Assembly: GCF_043290135.1 (NCBI RefSeq)
Contig: NC_134707.1
Coordinates: 76,650,987-76,714,986, forward strand
Direction of reading: 5' to 3'
From: Rhipicephalus microplus
Taxonomy: Eukaryota; Arthropoda; Arachnida; Ixodida; Ixodidae
Length of the DNA: 64,000 bases
The position numbers and the translations under genes were made by a program. Shown here in pieces: positions 52,340-64,000 of this stretch. Numbering within the stretch: position 1 is the first letter of the stretch; every line of letters begins with the position of its first letter. The notes under the pieces were generated by a model. The model was not told where the DNA came from, ran no database searches, and saw nothing but the letters and a program-made list of their open reading frames with translations.

Positions 52340-52750
52340 GCAGATGTGTATCTTTTACTAGAAAAGGCGTACATAGGTAATTCTAAGGACCATAGCCTTT
52401 ATCATGCGGAGCTGATCATGCAAAGCTTGAACAAAAAAGCAAGTGTTTCCAACTCTTTATGGTGGAACCTACCCGTCGTTTTGCGGTTTACACCTTATCA
52501 CCTCTGAGACAGGCGCTTCGTTTTCCAAGATAACTGCCACATAGCACTCATGTCTCACGTGTGACGTGACTTGATGCGCTTGTTTGCCTCCGCTGTAAGC
52601 TCGAGGCACTCTAACACAGCGCCTCCAGAATACCATTGAGCTAATTCCTTGCGCAGAACATCAATTAAACGTTTTGTTCACTCTCTCTAGACGCAATACT
52701 ATGGTGTTTCGACGACATTTGCAGTGTAGCATGCATATATGGAGCCATTT
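52340..52750 (+). repeat. Dispersed 0.7-kb repeat family, copy 1 (truncated)
   Basis: Shares ordered blocks with 55007-55584 and with the reverse strand of 57440-58140: CTTTTACTAGAAAA, GTAATTCTAAGGACC, AAGCAAGTGTTTCCAA, CTTATCACCTCTGAGA, CACGTGTGACGTGACTTGAT, GCTCGAGGCACTCTAA. It lacks the left third seen in the other copies. Confidence 0.8.
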
Positions 52751-53249
52751 TCGGCCACGTAAGTAATGAACGCATAAGAATTGAGGGCACGTTGAAATTG
52801 GGGAAATACGGTATTTGTTGTTTCGAGTTATCACGTCTTCAAGCGGGAAGATATAGGGAAAGTGTGCAGCAAAGAGTCTGGACATCCTACAATTTCAATT
52901 TGTTGCGTAGAGGGATGGTGTTGTTCAATGTTGTGATAAGAAAGCCAATAAAGTCGGCTAAAGTTTGTCCAAAACGCATCATGTTCCCGCATGAGGGCCT
53001 CTGGCATCATGCACAACTACATCAGCGTGATACCGAATTCCACTAGTGTACCTATCTTTCAAAGTACAAACCATCATTGTAATTCAGAAAGGAAAAAAAA
53101 AGCTTCCTTAAAGTCCAGAAGCAGAAATACGAAACGATGAATGGCATCTCACACAGATGGGATAAAAATTGGGGTGCACTCAAGCTTGACCTTTAAGAAC
53201 TCCACGTCATTGCGATATAGGCGCCCAGCCACAAGCACTCTCTATATCT

Positions 53250-53397
53250 CTCGCACACACACTAACACAAACACACATACACAAATAAGTACAGACACGT
53301 GTGAATACACAAACACGCACGAACACACACGCACGTAATACCCATGCATACACACCTGCACCCACGCACACAAACACACAAACGCACGCACACCCTA
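53250..53397. repeat. CA-rich degenerate microsatellite
   Basis: Irregular ACACAC/ACGCAC/AACACA repeats over about 150 bp. Confidence 0.9.
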
Positions 53398-53399
53398 CT

Positions 53400-54284
53400 C
53401 CTTTAAAATTGCTAGCCTCGCTTCCCTCCTCGATGGAGAAAAAAGTTTGTCGCAAAAAAGAAAACGCCGAAGTGCTATTGGCCTGCTGCCCGTATTATTG
53501 TTTGCATCCACCTCAAATTTTCGCTCAGGACAATGGGTGCACACTCTGCACTGACCTCATGAGCCAGACTAACTGGTGACGCCGCTTTCGGAGAACATTG
53601 TTGAGTGAATGAGTGCGAGTATTCACAATAATCATGAACTATAGGTATACCACTGTACACTTGCAGATGGCTCCCGCAAGAGAGTCAACCCGTTTACCAA
53701 TAAAGTAACACTTGGGCCGTGTGAAGGTATGAACAGGGCAACTTTCACCGTTTCAAGTCATGAGCTGCCCTCATACGTTTCCGAGCCAAAGATACTTCTT
53801 TAAACCATAGATGCTCCTCACATCAATATTAACTCTGGTGTGAAAGGTTATATTTCATCCCCTTTGTCTTGTGTGAACAATGCTTTGCGAAATCCTGTGC
53901 GTGATACAGAAAACTGCGAGAACAATGATTTATATATGTACTAAACAGTACTCTGAAGTAGTGTATAGTGAGCCGGTCTGACGAATTCACCACAAAAATT
54001 TATGGTTCGCTAGGAAGTTGCGCCATCACTGCCACACGGGACGGAATATTTAGCGGGGTGATGGTTTGCTAATGTATCACGTTGTCGTCATTACTTCCAC
54101 TGTACGTAACACGGAGTTGCCTTTTAAACACGAGCGCTCAACAACCCTTGAGTATTGCTTGTGTCACAGCAATCCTCAGACTACCTCGTGCATTGCGTGC
54201 ATTGCGTGGGCCCTAATCGTGCATTGCGTGGGCCAAACGCTCATAGAGAAAAAAAACGTGACTGATTCCTCTTTTTAGGACTTG
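53400..54284. other. Non-coding DNA
   Basis: No domain-bearing frame or long repeat recognised. A GTGCATTGCGTGGGCC-type short duplication lies near 54189-54235. Confidence 0.5.
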
Positions 54285-54753
54285 GTGTAACACGAAAGTT
54301 ATAGGCGTCTTCACAGAGGTGTTTCACCATTTATTGTGCTTTGTTTCGCTACACGAAAGTTAAAGTGTAACACGAAAGTTAAAGGCGTCTTCACGGAGGT
54401 GTTTCACCATTTATTGTGCTTTGTTTCGCTACACGAAAGTTAAAGTGTAACACGAAAGTTAAAGGCGTCTTCACGGAGGTGTTTCACCATTTATTGTGCT
54501 TTGTTTCGCTACACGAAAGTTAAAGTGTAACACGAAAGTTATAGGCGTCTTCACGGAGGTGTTTCACCATTTATTGTGCTTTGTTTCGCTACACGAAAGT
54601 TAAAGTGTAACACGAAAGTTATAGGCGTCTTCACGGAGGTGTTTCACCATTTATTGTGCTTTGTTTCGCTACACGAAAGTTAAAGTGTAACACGAAAGTT
54701 AAAGGCGTCTTCACGGAGGTGTTTCACCATTTATTGTGCTTTGTTTCGCTACA
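54285..54753. repeat. 80-bp minisatellite, about 5.9 copies
   Basis: Units start at 54285, 54365, 54445, 54525, 54605 and 54685; the last ends at 54753. Copies differ at very few positions (TTATAGG or TTAAAGG; ACAGAGG or ACGGAGG). Each unit contains ACACGAAAGTTA twice. The high identity points to recent amplification. Confidence 0.97.
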
Positions 54754-55006
54754 AGTATGAAGGAATGAATGCAACAGCAACAATGCAATGCCACGCGGAG
54801 TACGGTAAGCAGCTGAAAACTTGTAGTGCGCACGTCAAGCACAAAGCAGGCATGAAATGAACATACAGAAGACAAGCGCGGACCAACAACTGCCGCAGCT
54901 TGACCCTGAAAGCACGCTGCTTCTTATGACAGAAAGGCGCACAAAACGAACACACAAGATACACCAAGACGAACGCGAACAAGTGTCACAATTGTTCGTG
55001 TGTGAG

Positions 55007-55584
55007 CAGAATGCTCCTTTAAAAACGATAGTCTTTCTTGGGGATCTTCGACGCAAAAACTTTGGTCTGTCAGTCTGTCTGTACATTTGTCTGTTTGTTC
55101 ATTGTTACCACGAACCGGGTATTCTAAACAGCATAGCCGATACCCCGAACGGCCAACCCCATGTGCATCACCCACAAATGTTACTCAAGGATCAGCGTTC
55201 ATACGTGTGCGATTGTCAAATAAAAAGCATTTATTGCACACATCTGAGCACGATAACAACGCGTAATATTCTGCATGTTCGTCTTTTACTAGAAAAAGCA
55301 TACATAAGTAATTCTAAGGACCGTAGCGCTTATCACGCTGCGCTGACCATGCAACGCTTGCACGGAAAGGCAAGTGTTTCCAACGCTTTGCTGAAACGAA
55401 ACGGTGGTGGCACCTACCAGTCGCCTTGCGTTCTACATCTAATCACCTCTGAGATGGGCGCGCACGCCCGCCTCAGGGCCACGCGCTTTGTGTTCCGAAG
55501 AAACTGCCAGAGGGTGCTCATGTCTTACGTGTGACGTGACTTCATACGCTCGTTCACCTCCACTGCACGCTCGAGGCACTCTAA
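55007..55584 (+). repeat. Dispersed 0.7-kb repeat family, copy 2
   Basis: Begins with GATAGTCTTTCTTGGGGAT and ends at CTCGAGGCACTCTAA, where the Harbinger-like element begins. A 225-codon open frame across it is not matched by open frames in the other copies, so coding is unlikely. Confidence 0.8.
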
Positions 55585-56263
55585 GGCCGTTTTCACACTG
55601 AGCATTTCGGCCGCCGAAAGTGCTCCGAATCCGGTTCGACGGCGGCTAGATCCGCCGAAAGGGCCCTCTCCGCGCCGATCGCTCTCGGACCGATTTTTGC
55701 GACGTCTGCCACCGAATCGGTCACCGCGGACCAATAGGAGCGCTAGTCAAGGAATTTTGAAAAAATGGCGGCCAAGCCCTTCTCACTTGTTATGCCGCAG
55801 TGCACGTAACTGAATGTTGAAACCAACGGGAGTTTAACCTACTCTGTGCCTACTTCGCGTCCGCATTTCGTGAAAGAGGTGATCGAGCTTGCTGTTGGCG
55901 TGACCGAGCTTGTTGCGGTATTGCAGAGCAGAACGAACCCACCGACGCCAGCGGCGTCGGTGGTTTTTCTGCTCTTCGTGCATTACAAGGCAGCCACTTG
56001 CCAGAAAAGTAAGCAGTACTGTCTTGTCTTGCTTCTTGCGTACGAGAATCGTCGAAGTATACACCACCGGATAGCGTAGTGGCGTTTGCGAGCCGCGACA
56101 ACAACCGGGTGACAGCGCATCCATCCCGCGTTCGCCCCGTAGTAGATCGAAGAGACCGTAGTAGTCTCTTCGTGGGGCGCGTCCAGTGCGAACGATGCTG
56201 TGTTTCGGCGGCAGGGGAATTTCGGTAGCTGTCGAAAGCGGATGTTTCAGTGTGAACTAGGCA
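55585..56263. mobile_element. PIF/Harbinger-like non-autonomous DNA element
   Basis: The left end GGCCGTTTTCACACTG and the inverted right end TGCCTAGTTCACACTG form imperfect terminal repeats of the TTCACACTG type found in PIF/Harbinger elements. TAA flanks both sides (55582-55584 and 56264-56266), the family's usual 3-bp target. Repeat copy 1 shows the uninterrupted left side of the target (CACTCTAACAC). No transposase is encoded in the 679 bp; the interior is GC-rich. Confidence 0.7.
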
Positions 56264-56266
56264 TAA

Positions 56267-57439
56267 AACACCCGCAAAAGTGTCACTCCTTTCCCACTTT
56301 CACGCCTCGCAAGGCCGGCGCAGGCAGCGTCTGGTTGTTAAAAAAAATGGCAGATCCCACGTACAGTGAGAATCAATGATATGCGAAGCACAAATGAGGA
56401 AGGCTGATATGTCACCTTAAAATTGGCACTGCATTTCAAGGCAGAGGTATATTATGCCGCAGATGGCTTTCATGTCATGATTATCGTGCTTGGACGTGTC
56501 ATTATTCTTCGTCGTCCCTTCACGTTCCATAACGCCAAATTAGGTATATGTAAAGCTAGCGAAACGGGGACTAGCGCTTTCTGAACGGCCTAATATACTC
56601 CTACGTAACGTTGACGCGGGCCCTCGCTGGCCGCAGCGACGCTAAGATAGCACAACGCGCAGCACTCTGTCTAGTCAGACGCCAGGCGCGACCGGCGCGA
56701 CCAACGTCCGTCAGCGCGTCTCGGCGGCAACTAGCGCGAAATGCATTTCGCGCCGATGACGTTACCCAGACAGCACCGAGTCTGCCTTCCGGGCGCGCTC
56801 AAACGCGCATGCGTCAAAGGAACGCAAAGCGGCGCGCACCTGCGTATCGGCGCCTGGCGTGGCATCGCCGGCATGATTCGACGAAATGAACGCTGGTGCG
56901 CACGTGCGCCGGGTCACGCCGAAGTGTGTCGGCGCCTTGAGGAAGGCATGTAGTCATGTTCTTACATGACACGCATCTCATTGATTATCATGTTTGTACC
57001 AGTCACATAGCTTCGTCATTCATTCACGTGACGTAATGCCAAATTTATGTGAAGCTAGCGAAACGGCCGCGAGCGCATCATGAGTGTGGCATGTAGTCAT
57101 GTTGTTATGCGACACGCATGTCATGGTTTTCATGTTAGGGTCGGTCGCTTGTGTTTGCCATGCAGTCATGTTATACCATGCCAATTTTGCGACATGTCAT
57201 GTGAACGAAACCGTCGCAATAGCAGCAAGACCATGAAATGCAACTCATGACACTCATGACAATGATATTATGATTTTATTGTTTTGACTATTCAGATATG
57301 TTCTTCATACAGTCATGGTATGTCATACCAAGTTTGGTATCGATAACATTATCGAAACAGCCAAGAGAGCTAAAATAGATAGATAGATAGATAGATACCC
57401 TCAAAGTCGCCGAAGTTTTTTAAGAAATGCTTCGCATTT
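56267..57439. other. Composite of tick dispersed repeats, no gene
   Basis: Includes a GC-rich patch (56600-56940), repeated GTCATG/ACACGCAT words (56950-57360), a GATA microsatellite at 57375-57398, and the CTCAAAGTCGCCGAAGTT ... GCATTTAAAAA block shared with 18570-18610. Confidence 0.55.
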
Positions 57440-58140
57440 AAAAAATTGGCTGCGTATGTGCATGTTACACTTCAAATGTCGTCGAAAGACAATAGTCTTG
57501 CATTTGGAGAGAGTGAACAAAACGTTTGACGTACTACGCGAGAAAATTAGTAAATAATATTGTGGAGGTGCTGCATTAGTGTCTCGAGCGTGCAGCGGAG
57601 GGGAACGAGTGCATCAAATCACGTCACACGTGAGAATTGAGCGCCATCTGGCAGTTATTTCGGGGAACGAAGCGCGCGCGCCCTGCGCGCCCATCTCGGA
57701 GGTGATAAGCTGTAGAATGCAAGACGACCGGTAGGTTCCACCACCGTGTCGTCTTAGCAAAGCGTTGAAAACACTTGCTTTTTGTGCAAGCGTTGCATGG
57801 TCAGCGCAACGTGATAAATGCTACGGTCATTAGAATTACTAATGTATGCCTTTTCTAGTAAGCGACACACATACGGAATATTGACGTGTTATGGTTCCTC
57901 AGATATGCGCAATAATTGCTTTTTAACTGAGAATCCCACAAGTATGGACCCTGAATCTTGAACAATATTGGTGGGCGCTGCGGATGGGGTCAGCCGTTTG
58001 GAGTATCCTTCGGCCACTTTGGTGCCGTTAGTGTACCGTTAAGGGCGGACAAACAAACAAGTGTACATACAAACAGACAGATAGACGCAAAATTTTTACG
58101 CCAAAGGTCCCCAAAAAAAGACTATCCTCTTTAAAAGAAC
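57440..58140 (-). repeat. Dispersed 0.7-kb repeat family, copy 3 (inverted)
   Basis: On the reverse strand it matches copy 2 along its full length (GATAGTCTTTTTTTGGGGAC to CGAGACACTAATG) and continues into the region copy 1 also has (AACGTTTTGTTCACTCTCTC). Confidence 0.8.
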
Positions 58141-58712
58141 GACTTCTCTGCTGCACAACCCTTCACTGGCCGTCCCGCTTATGTAGGTACTGGATCACGC
58201 GTTAGGAATTCAGTCAATGGTGTCTTAGTTTTCGCTTGACGTTGAAGACAACGCTTCTCCTTCATTCAATAAATAAGAATAATAAAGACGAAATAATTAC
58301 TACGGATTCCTAAACCATACCCAGTTACGCAACATTCACGCGATACACCCACCACTCCCCGACACATTTGCTCAAGTTCCGGCAGGGGGGAGATCCAGGC
58401 GGTCTTTTTTTGACATATTTCAAAGAGTGGAGAGGGCTGTGATCTCATGTTTGTTTAGCAGAGTGCATATAAATACATTGATGACGCTGAGTCTGTTTTC
58501 GAAAGCCGTAACTTATAAGAAAAGTGCATACGGTTCAACAAAACTGTTTGTTTTTCAGCATTGTGATCATATATTTCTCTCTCTCTCTGGATGTGTGTCT
58601 GTGTTTGTGCGTAACCTTTTCATGTAGCACTAACGGGCGCTTGTAAACGGAACACTGAAGGGCTCGTCAATGAAAAGAATCCTGATTAATAGCTTGACAT
58701 GCACATCCTCAG
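58141..58712. other. Non-coding spacer
   Basis: No gene recognised. The last 13 bases (58700-58712) are the target duplication of the SINE. Confidence 0.5.
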
Positions 58713-58974
58713 GACCCGTCGCGGTGGTCTAGTGGCGAAGGCACTTGGCTGCTGACCCGCAGGTCGCGGGATTGAATCCCGGCTGCGGCGGCTGCACTTT
58801 CAATAGAGGCGGAGGAAATGCTGTAGGCCCGCGTGCTCAGATTTGGGTGCACGTTAAAGAACCCCAAGGGGTCAAATGGTCAAAATTTCCTGAGCCCTTC
58901 ACTACGGCGTCTCTCATTATTATATAGTGATTTTGAGACATCGAACACCACGTATCGATTGATCAATTAATCAA
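58713..58974 (+). mobile_element. tRNA-derived SINE (Ruka-like)
   Basis: The head has RNA polymerase III promoter boxes: a GTGGTCTAGTGGC A box near 58724 and a GGGATTGAATCCC B box near 58768. A body (GTGCACGTTAAAGAACCCCA) and an ATTGATCAATTAATCAA tail follow. TGCACATCCTCAG (58700-58712) and TGCGCATACTCAG (58975-58987) match at 11 of 13 bases, a decayed target duplication. Tick genomes carry tRNA-related SINEs of this kind. Confidence 0.88.
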
Positions 58975-58987
58975 TGCGCATACTCAG

Positions 58988-60404
58988 AAAAAAAAACTGT
59001 GCAACTCATTTGCTACGGCATCAAAAAAACGTGCACAGTGTTTTTTGAGGAACAGAAAGACTGCTGTATTCACGGCGTTTAACTCTTTCAGACACCACCA
59101 ATTAGAAACTGTTTGCTAATTTGTCAAATCACTACAACTTTACTTCAAGGCACTCAGTACTCAAATTCAACAATTATCACATTTGCCTGGTTGAAATAAT
59201 GTGCCTTATAGTAACTTAGTCTAGTTAGGTTGTAAAGAAATATTTCTTCACTCTGAAAACGAAGATTGTTATTTTTGGCCTAAACAAAATGAAACGTAGC
59301 TGGAAATAAAGTAGGGATTCCTTTTTGGTTATGTCCATTTTCAGGATAGCAATATCCTGTAAATTACTTTTGCGTTATGTCCATTTTGAGAAAAGAAAAA
59401 TTCTGCTTTTTACAGAGACTTTCACTCGGCTCATCGAGTGTAGTAGTGCCTTCGGAAAAATGATCATATGTATTAGTACGGTGCAAACTGATGTTCAGTG
59501 AGGAAAAAAAATTATTATGCAGGAGCTTCAATTGATCTAAAGTACGATATATCTAGCTTTTTTTAGCGTTTGCTTCACTCGAATAGCAATACTATGTGAT
59601 GTACACAACTGTTTACACAGTGGCTCAAATGATTCATTTAAAGGCGGCACTGAAGATTCGGTATATGACCCAAAAGCGGTTAGTACATTCGCGAGCAGGC
59701 TGCAACAGTCTCGTAGCCAACATGCAGTGCCATGATCATCTCAAATAAATGGCCACTCCTCTCGAATCATGTTTGGAGATGATAAACCCGGGTAGAGGTT
59801 GTTTTCGGCATGCACAAAAACGAACTGTAAGAGACTTCGGGGTAATATGCGCAAAGGCACCTTGGTTACAGCGCCACCTAGTAGTGCTTCGCAGCATCGC
59901 TCGCCACAAGAACAAGAAATGCACTTTCAAATTTGAATAAAAATGTCTCACTTGGCCACCCAGGATAGATAAAAGAGTATACGTAAAATAAGCTACAGTT
60001 GTCATCAGCGTACATGAGATCCATTTCGTCTTCTAATTTTTCAGAACCGCCTGCGCCTGCGTAAAAGGTACATCAAATTTAGTGATTATACAAATTTCGC
60101 ATAGGGCAGGACAAATTGAAAAGCAAACAATCAGTGTTTTTTCAAGCATAGGAACGCATATCTTCTGCTTGAATCAAATCAGTATACCACACTCTCAAAT
60201 TGAGGTGCAGGAAACGCAGTTGACATTCCAAAATGAACGCCGCAAAGAAGTAAAAATCCCGTTGTTTCTTCCTCAGAAATTTGGACAACACACTTTTTTC
60301 ACTGATAAATGTATATCGTAAATTGTGAAAAGTACTTCCATACATGCTACCCTCAATCTACTATAGAATAGCCATGTTCATAAAGCTTCTTCTTTATAAT
60401 TGCG
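58988..60404. other. Non-coding AT-rich DNA
   Basis: Short frames without domains on both strands. Confidence 0.5.
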
Positions 60405-60640
60405 AGGATTTATGGTCCCGACAGCACGGTATGATTGTGATAGACGGCGGAATGGAGGTCTCCGGCAAATTCAAACAACTAGGTGACCTAAAGCGTTCCC
60501 TAATTTAAGTACACGAGTTTCCACCTCCGTCGAAAATTCCGCCGCCGTGGCTGGGCTTAGATTGGGTGACCATTAGGTCAGGAGTCGAAGACCATAACGA
60601 CTAGACCACAGCGCTCACGGGTGCGCAAGGGGCCTGCTGC
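60405..60640 (-). mobile_element. Second SINE copy, reverse strand
   Basis: The reverse complement begins with a GCTGTGGTCTAGTCG A-box region, then CACGGCGGCGGAATTTTCGA, CTCGTGTACTTAAATTAGG and a GGGACCATAAATCC end similar to the family tail. More diverged than the copy at 58713. Confidence 0.75.
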
Positions 60641-60849
60641 TATTCAGGGGTTTTTATTGCTAAAGGGGGTTTCAAATGTACCAATTGTACCTGTCCTGTA
60701 ATTTTAGGAGTAATTTTAGGAGTAGTATGTTGTAGCCGTAACTACACCCAGTTAGGTTTAAAAATTGCTAACTAGATAGCCTTGTGCATATATTTCCTTG
60801 GAAATAATATCATTAGATGGCGTTAGGGTTTGTATAGTTGACGATTAAA

Positions 60850-61436
60850 GAAGACAGACAAGTAGAAAGAATGCCGGAGAGACAGACAGACTGAGAGACA
60901 CACAGAAAGACAGACAGACCGACGGATGGTCGGACGGAGAGACGAGCGGAGAAATGGAGACAGACAGGCAGGCGGAGAGACAGACGGAGGGACTGACAGA
61001 CACACAGACATACAGACAGACGGACAAACAGGCAGACAGACAGACGAAGAGACAGAGAGACGGAAAGACAGACGGAGATGCAGAAAGACAGACAGACATA
61101 CAGACAGCGAGAGGCAGACAGACAGACAGAGAGACATATAGACGGAGAAACAGACAGACGTAGAGACAGACAGACAAACGGAGAAACAGGCAGACACAGA
61201 CAGACGGAGAGACGGAGACGGACAGAGACAGAGACAGACAGAGAGAGGGAGAGACAAATAGAGAAAGAAAGAGAGGCAGACCGAGACACGGACGGAGACA
61301 TGGACGGAGACATGGATGGAGACACGGACGAAGACATGGATAGAGAGAGGGACAGAGAGACGGAGAGGTAGATGGAGAGACGGACAGAGAGACGGAAGGA
61401 CAGACAGACAGACAGACAGAGAGAAAGAGACGGACA
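60850..61436. repeat. AGAC/GACGGAGA-rich tandem array
   Basis: About 590 bp of CAGACAGACAGA and GACGGAGAGACGGA words. The long Ser/Leu/Cys/Val-rich frames on the reverse strand come from the repeat in all three phases and are not genes. Confidence 0.95.
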
Positions 61437-64000
61437 AACTCTTTGCACCACTCATCATGATTCACTCCGTATATACGCTGTAATTTTTAACAGGGACCAA
61501 AAAGCCCTGGTGTTGCGTTATTAAATTGTTTACTTTTTTTACCTTTCCTCCCTAATGACTGCAACATGTGGCATCTCTTTACGGGGAGCACGTAGTCGTA
61601 CGATTTGAAGTTGAGTAAGCATACGTTGCGGTGGTCGTTTACTCACATGAGGGGGAGGGGAGCTGAGGCGGAAGTGTTTCTTCCTCGCTTGGTTTAAGAA
61701 CGTGGCACTTGTCTATTGCGACTTGCACCATTACTTATTTGGAAAGTGTAGGAACTGAAGCCCTTACCTATGGCTGAAGCATTCATAGCACCAAGAAGTC
61801 CTCTATTGCTATTACTAAATCGCCCATGGTATGGATCGGATATTCTGAAATGTAGTGGAACCTAATTAATAAAAAGATAAAGTTAGCATGCACAAAACAC
61901 CACAATTTTTACCCGGGCATGTTAATTTTTTTACAGAAGCAAGAACTTTCGAACTATCGGTGACTTGTGCTCCAATGTGCGAAATTGCCTACTTTGTTCT
62001 TTGCACTCTTATCGTGCCACTGCGATATGCGAGGGTGATTCGGAGGTTTAAGAGGGTTTTTATAATGTTTTTATAGTGCTTGCATGTGCCTATTGTGGGG
62101 ATTTGGGCCATTAATATCTATAAATGCCAATAAATGCCTACTTTAGAGAACATTACCTGCGAGATCCCTATTTAGACGTATTTAGCTCTCGAGTACCTTT
62201 TAAGACTCAAATTTATGTTACCATGCAAAATGAACGTTGTGGGACTGCTGAGTGCAATAACATAGTTCCCTAGTTAAATAAACTTGGGGAAGGTAACCAC
62301 TAACAGCAGGTAAACATGTGACACGCAAGTCATTTTACTTCATTGCACACACACGGCGCTGGTGGTTGCAGAAAGGGGAGGAGAAGAAGGATAGGAAGAG
62401 ACGCTATTTCTGCAGTTTTATTTGGGAGCCTGTCCCATCGTAAACAGTGTAAGAGAGAGACGAAAATAGATTTGGAAGATGAGAGGAGATGAAAATAAGA
62501 GTGAAGCTCATAGCCGAGGACGTTGCGGCCGGCTTCTACAGCTGTTTTTCCTGTGCAGTGTTCTGAGAAAATTGAAACACCTCTTTGACGGAGAAAAGCC
62601 TGAAGTGAGAAACTAGGCGACCTCCTTTGTTCTTACTCTTGATCACTCTGTGGGTTTGGTGTGTTGCAGGTAGCATGAGGTGTCTGTGTGCTGCGTAGTG
62701 GGTGTTTAGACTACGTAGTGGGCGTAGAGCAAGTTTGAAGACATCGCCCGCCGATAATAGCTCATGGTTTAAAGCATGCTACACGTTACACAGAATGCAG
62801 TCATATGCAGAAGCTTCAGTGACACGAGCCACTTTATCAATCACATTGTAAGAGGCCGTGAATAAACTTTCGCGAGAGACATTACACAATAAAAAATATG
62901 CACTGAGTGGTTTATGTACGTGTCAGGGATAAAGTATCACTATCGTGTTCAGCTCCGAAAGGCGAAGCATGAGGGTATCCCACTTTTTTTTTCCTTCGCC
63001 GTCGGTTAGCGTCTATTTTGCCACGTCATATCCTGGACAGAACTACGTCAGTGGAGTCGTAGTGGACCACGGTATAAAACAACTTTTTGTTTGTTATTAG
63101 GGCAGATTGACCCTTTTGAAGAAACGCCTGAAGTGAGAAACTAGGTGACCTCTTTTGTTCTTATTCTTGATCACTTTGTCTTCTGCGCCCAACTCCTTAC
63201 CATTTTTCCTATCGGGGGTAAGAAAGACCTCAACTGCTTTTCAATGTCAGGCACTACTTAACTAAGCAAAGACACTTTGAGTTTCCCTCAACCTCTCTAC
63301 CTATCCATGCAGTCGTCTATGTCTACGCATTCTTCTTATCCACGCGATTGCCACGTTTAATCGATCTGCTCTGCCTGCACCATCATTTCCTTGTATTGCC
63401 GTGGTCGCTTGCATTATATCTATCTAGTTATATGGGCGTAATGATTACCTTAACACAAATTTTATATATGACACTAATATGAATACAATCGGTATGGGAG
63501 CATATGATGGTTTTATGAACGCGTCTGTCCTGCCATAGCCCAAATAACATCAAAATACTGGCGGGCATGTCGTAAAACCATTTCTTCCAGACACGTGCGG
63601 TACGTACCCGTACACCTCTAACTACGCATGGTATGCGGCTTTGCGCATCTGGGGACTTACAAGTTATAGGTACCCAGGAACCCAGAAAATTGGCATTGAT
63701 AATATATTTGCAAGAGGTCACTCCTAGACTTCATGAGGAAAAGACAGCTAGGTAAGTCTGTGTAATGCGTATTGATACCGTGGGGCCAACTAATGCAAAA
63801 CGTAGCAGTCGTTCCATGTACAAATGCAACCAATCAGCGAAGCCCCAGAGAAACTGAACGCAAAAGACTATGTACCCTGGTCTCGCTATTGACTTTCATG
63901 AAGGTGGTAGAGAGGGGAGTGGGGGAACATTGTCTTCGCCCGTTTGTGGGAATGACTGAGCGAGTTTGTGCGGCACGCGCTGCCATCAACGGCGCGCATG
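61437..64000. other. Non-coding DNA to the window end
   Basis: No recognised gene. A segment of about 54 bp (CCTGAAGTGAGAAACTAGG ... TTGATCACT) occurs at 62600 and again at 63128 with a few substitutions. A reverse frame at 63428-63721 (97 codons) shows no motif. Confidence 0.5.

Noticed and set aside
54285..54753. CRISPR-like array
   Set aside because: Units are contiguous 80-bp tandem repeats without variable spacers, in a eukaryotic context.
54857..55534. 225-codon forward frame
   Set aside because: It covers dispersed repeat copy 2; the equivalent frame is broken in the other copies and no motif is visible.
58722..58795. Functional tRNA gene
   Set aside because: A and B boxes are present but the sequence continues into a SINE body and tail with flanking target duplications.
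60813..61465. Three overlapping reverse-strand frames of 206-212 codons
   Set aside because: All three phases are open because of the AGAC/GACGGAGA array; composition is Ser/Leu/Cys/Val repeats with no domain.
63428..63721. 97-codon reverse frame at the right end
   Set aside because: No recognisable motif and no splice context; kept as non-coding.

Overview
The window reads as nuclear DNA of a hard tick (Ixodida, most likely a metastriate genus). It is AT-rich and intron-bearing, and it is crowded with decayed transposable elements. The tRNA-derived SINE at 58713-58974 resembles the tick SINE family known as Ruka; a second SINE lies at 60405-60640 and a tail fragment near 16.6 kb. No bacterial operon, rRNA, functional tRNA or CRISPR array is present. 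The species is inferred from repeat style only and could not be checked by search.

Layout, left half. 1-4159 has no recognised gene. 4160-9666 is a Ty3/Gypsy-type LTR retrotransposon with both 241-bp LTRs and decayed gag, protease, RT-RNase H and integrase. 10956-12699 is a small non-autonomous LTR element with 129-bp LTRs. 17292-18698 looks like a hAT-type element. From 20.3 to 27.4 kb there is a LINE graveyard: an RTE-like RT fragment, an element whose ORF1 carries an SGNH-esterase domain, an RT fragment of another APE-type LINE, and a reverse-strand LINE with RNase H that is itself interrupted by a further LINE 3' end.

Middle. 28355-32411 is a P-element/THAP9-like DNA transposon with imperfect 35-bp inverted termini, a THAP exon with a recognisable intron, and a transposase frame broken by a frameshift and three stops. 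36717-41380 (reverse strand) is a nearly complete CR1/L2-type LINE and the most interesting object here. Its ORF1 holds a canonical 2A-type ribosome-skipping motif. ORF1 and ORF2 lie in the same frame, separated by one UAG with no AUG for ORF2. The 5' end carries an in-frame 321-bp repeat. One 7-bp tandem duplication breaks the endonuclease. 41601-44555 (reverse) is a three-exon MULE/SWIM transposase-derived pseudogene. Its 5' part has a degenerate inverted partner at 34240-35250.

Right half. 45384-50709 (forward) shows exons of a THAP-domain gene: the end of the THAP domain, an 81-bp exon, then four tandem copies of a 34-codon phase-1 exon. A head-to-head inverted pair of Penelope-like (GIY-YIG) elements, flanked by a 13-bp target duplication, is inserted among the exon copies. 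Two smaller foldbacks (43681-44020 and 49906-50013) may derive from the same kind of 3' end. Beyond 50.8 kb the window is satellites and dispersed repeats: an 80-bp minisatellite, three copies of a roughly 0.7-kb repeat family, a PIF/Harbinger-like element with TAA duplications, and a long AGAC-rich array.

The elements do not act together in a pathway. The window records successive insertions, nesting and inversions around one or two possible host exons. The main biology to test is the translation strategy of the CR1/L2-type LINE and the mechanism that makes inverted Penelope dimers.
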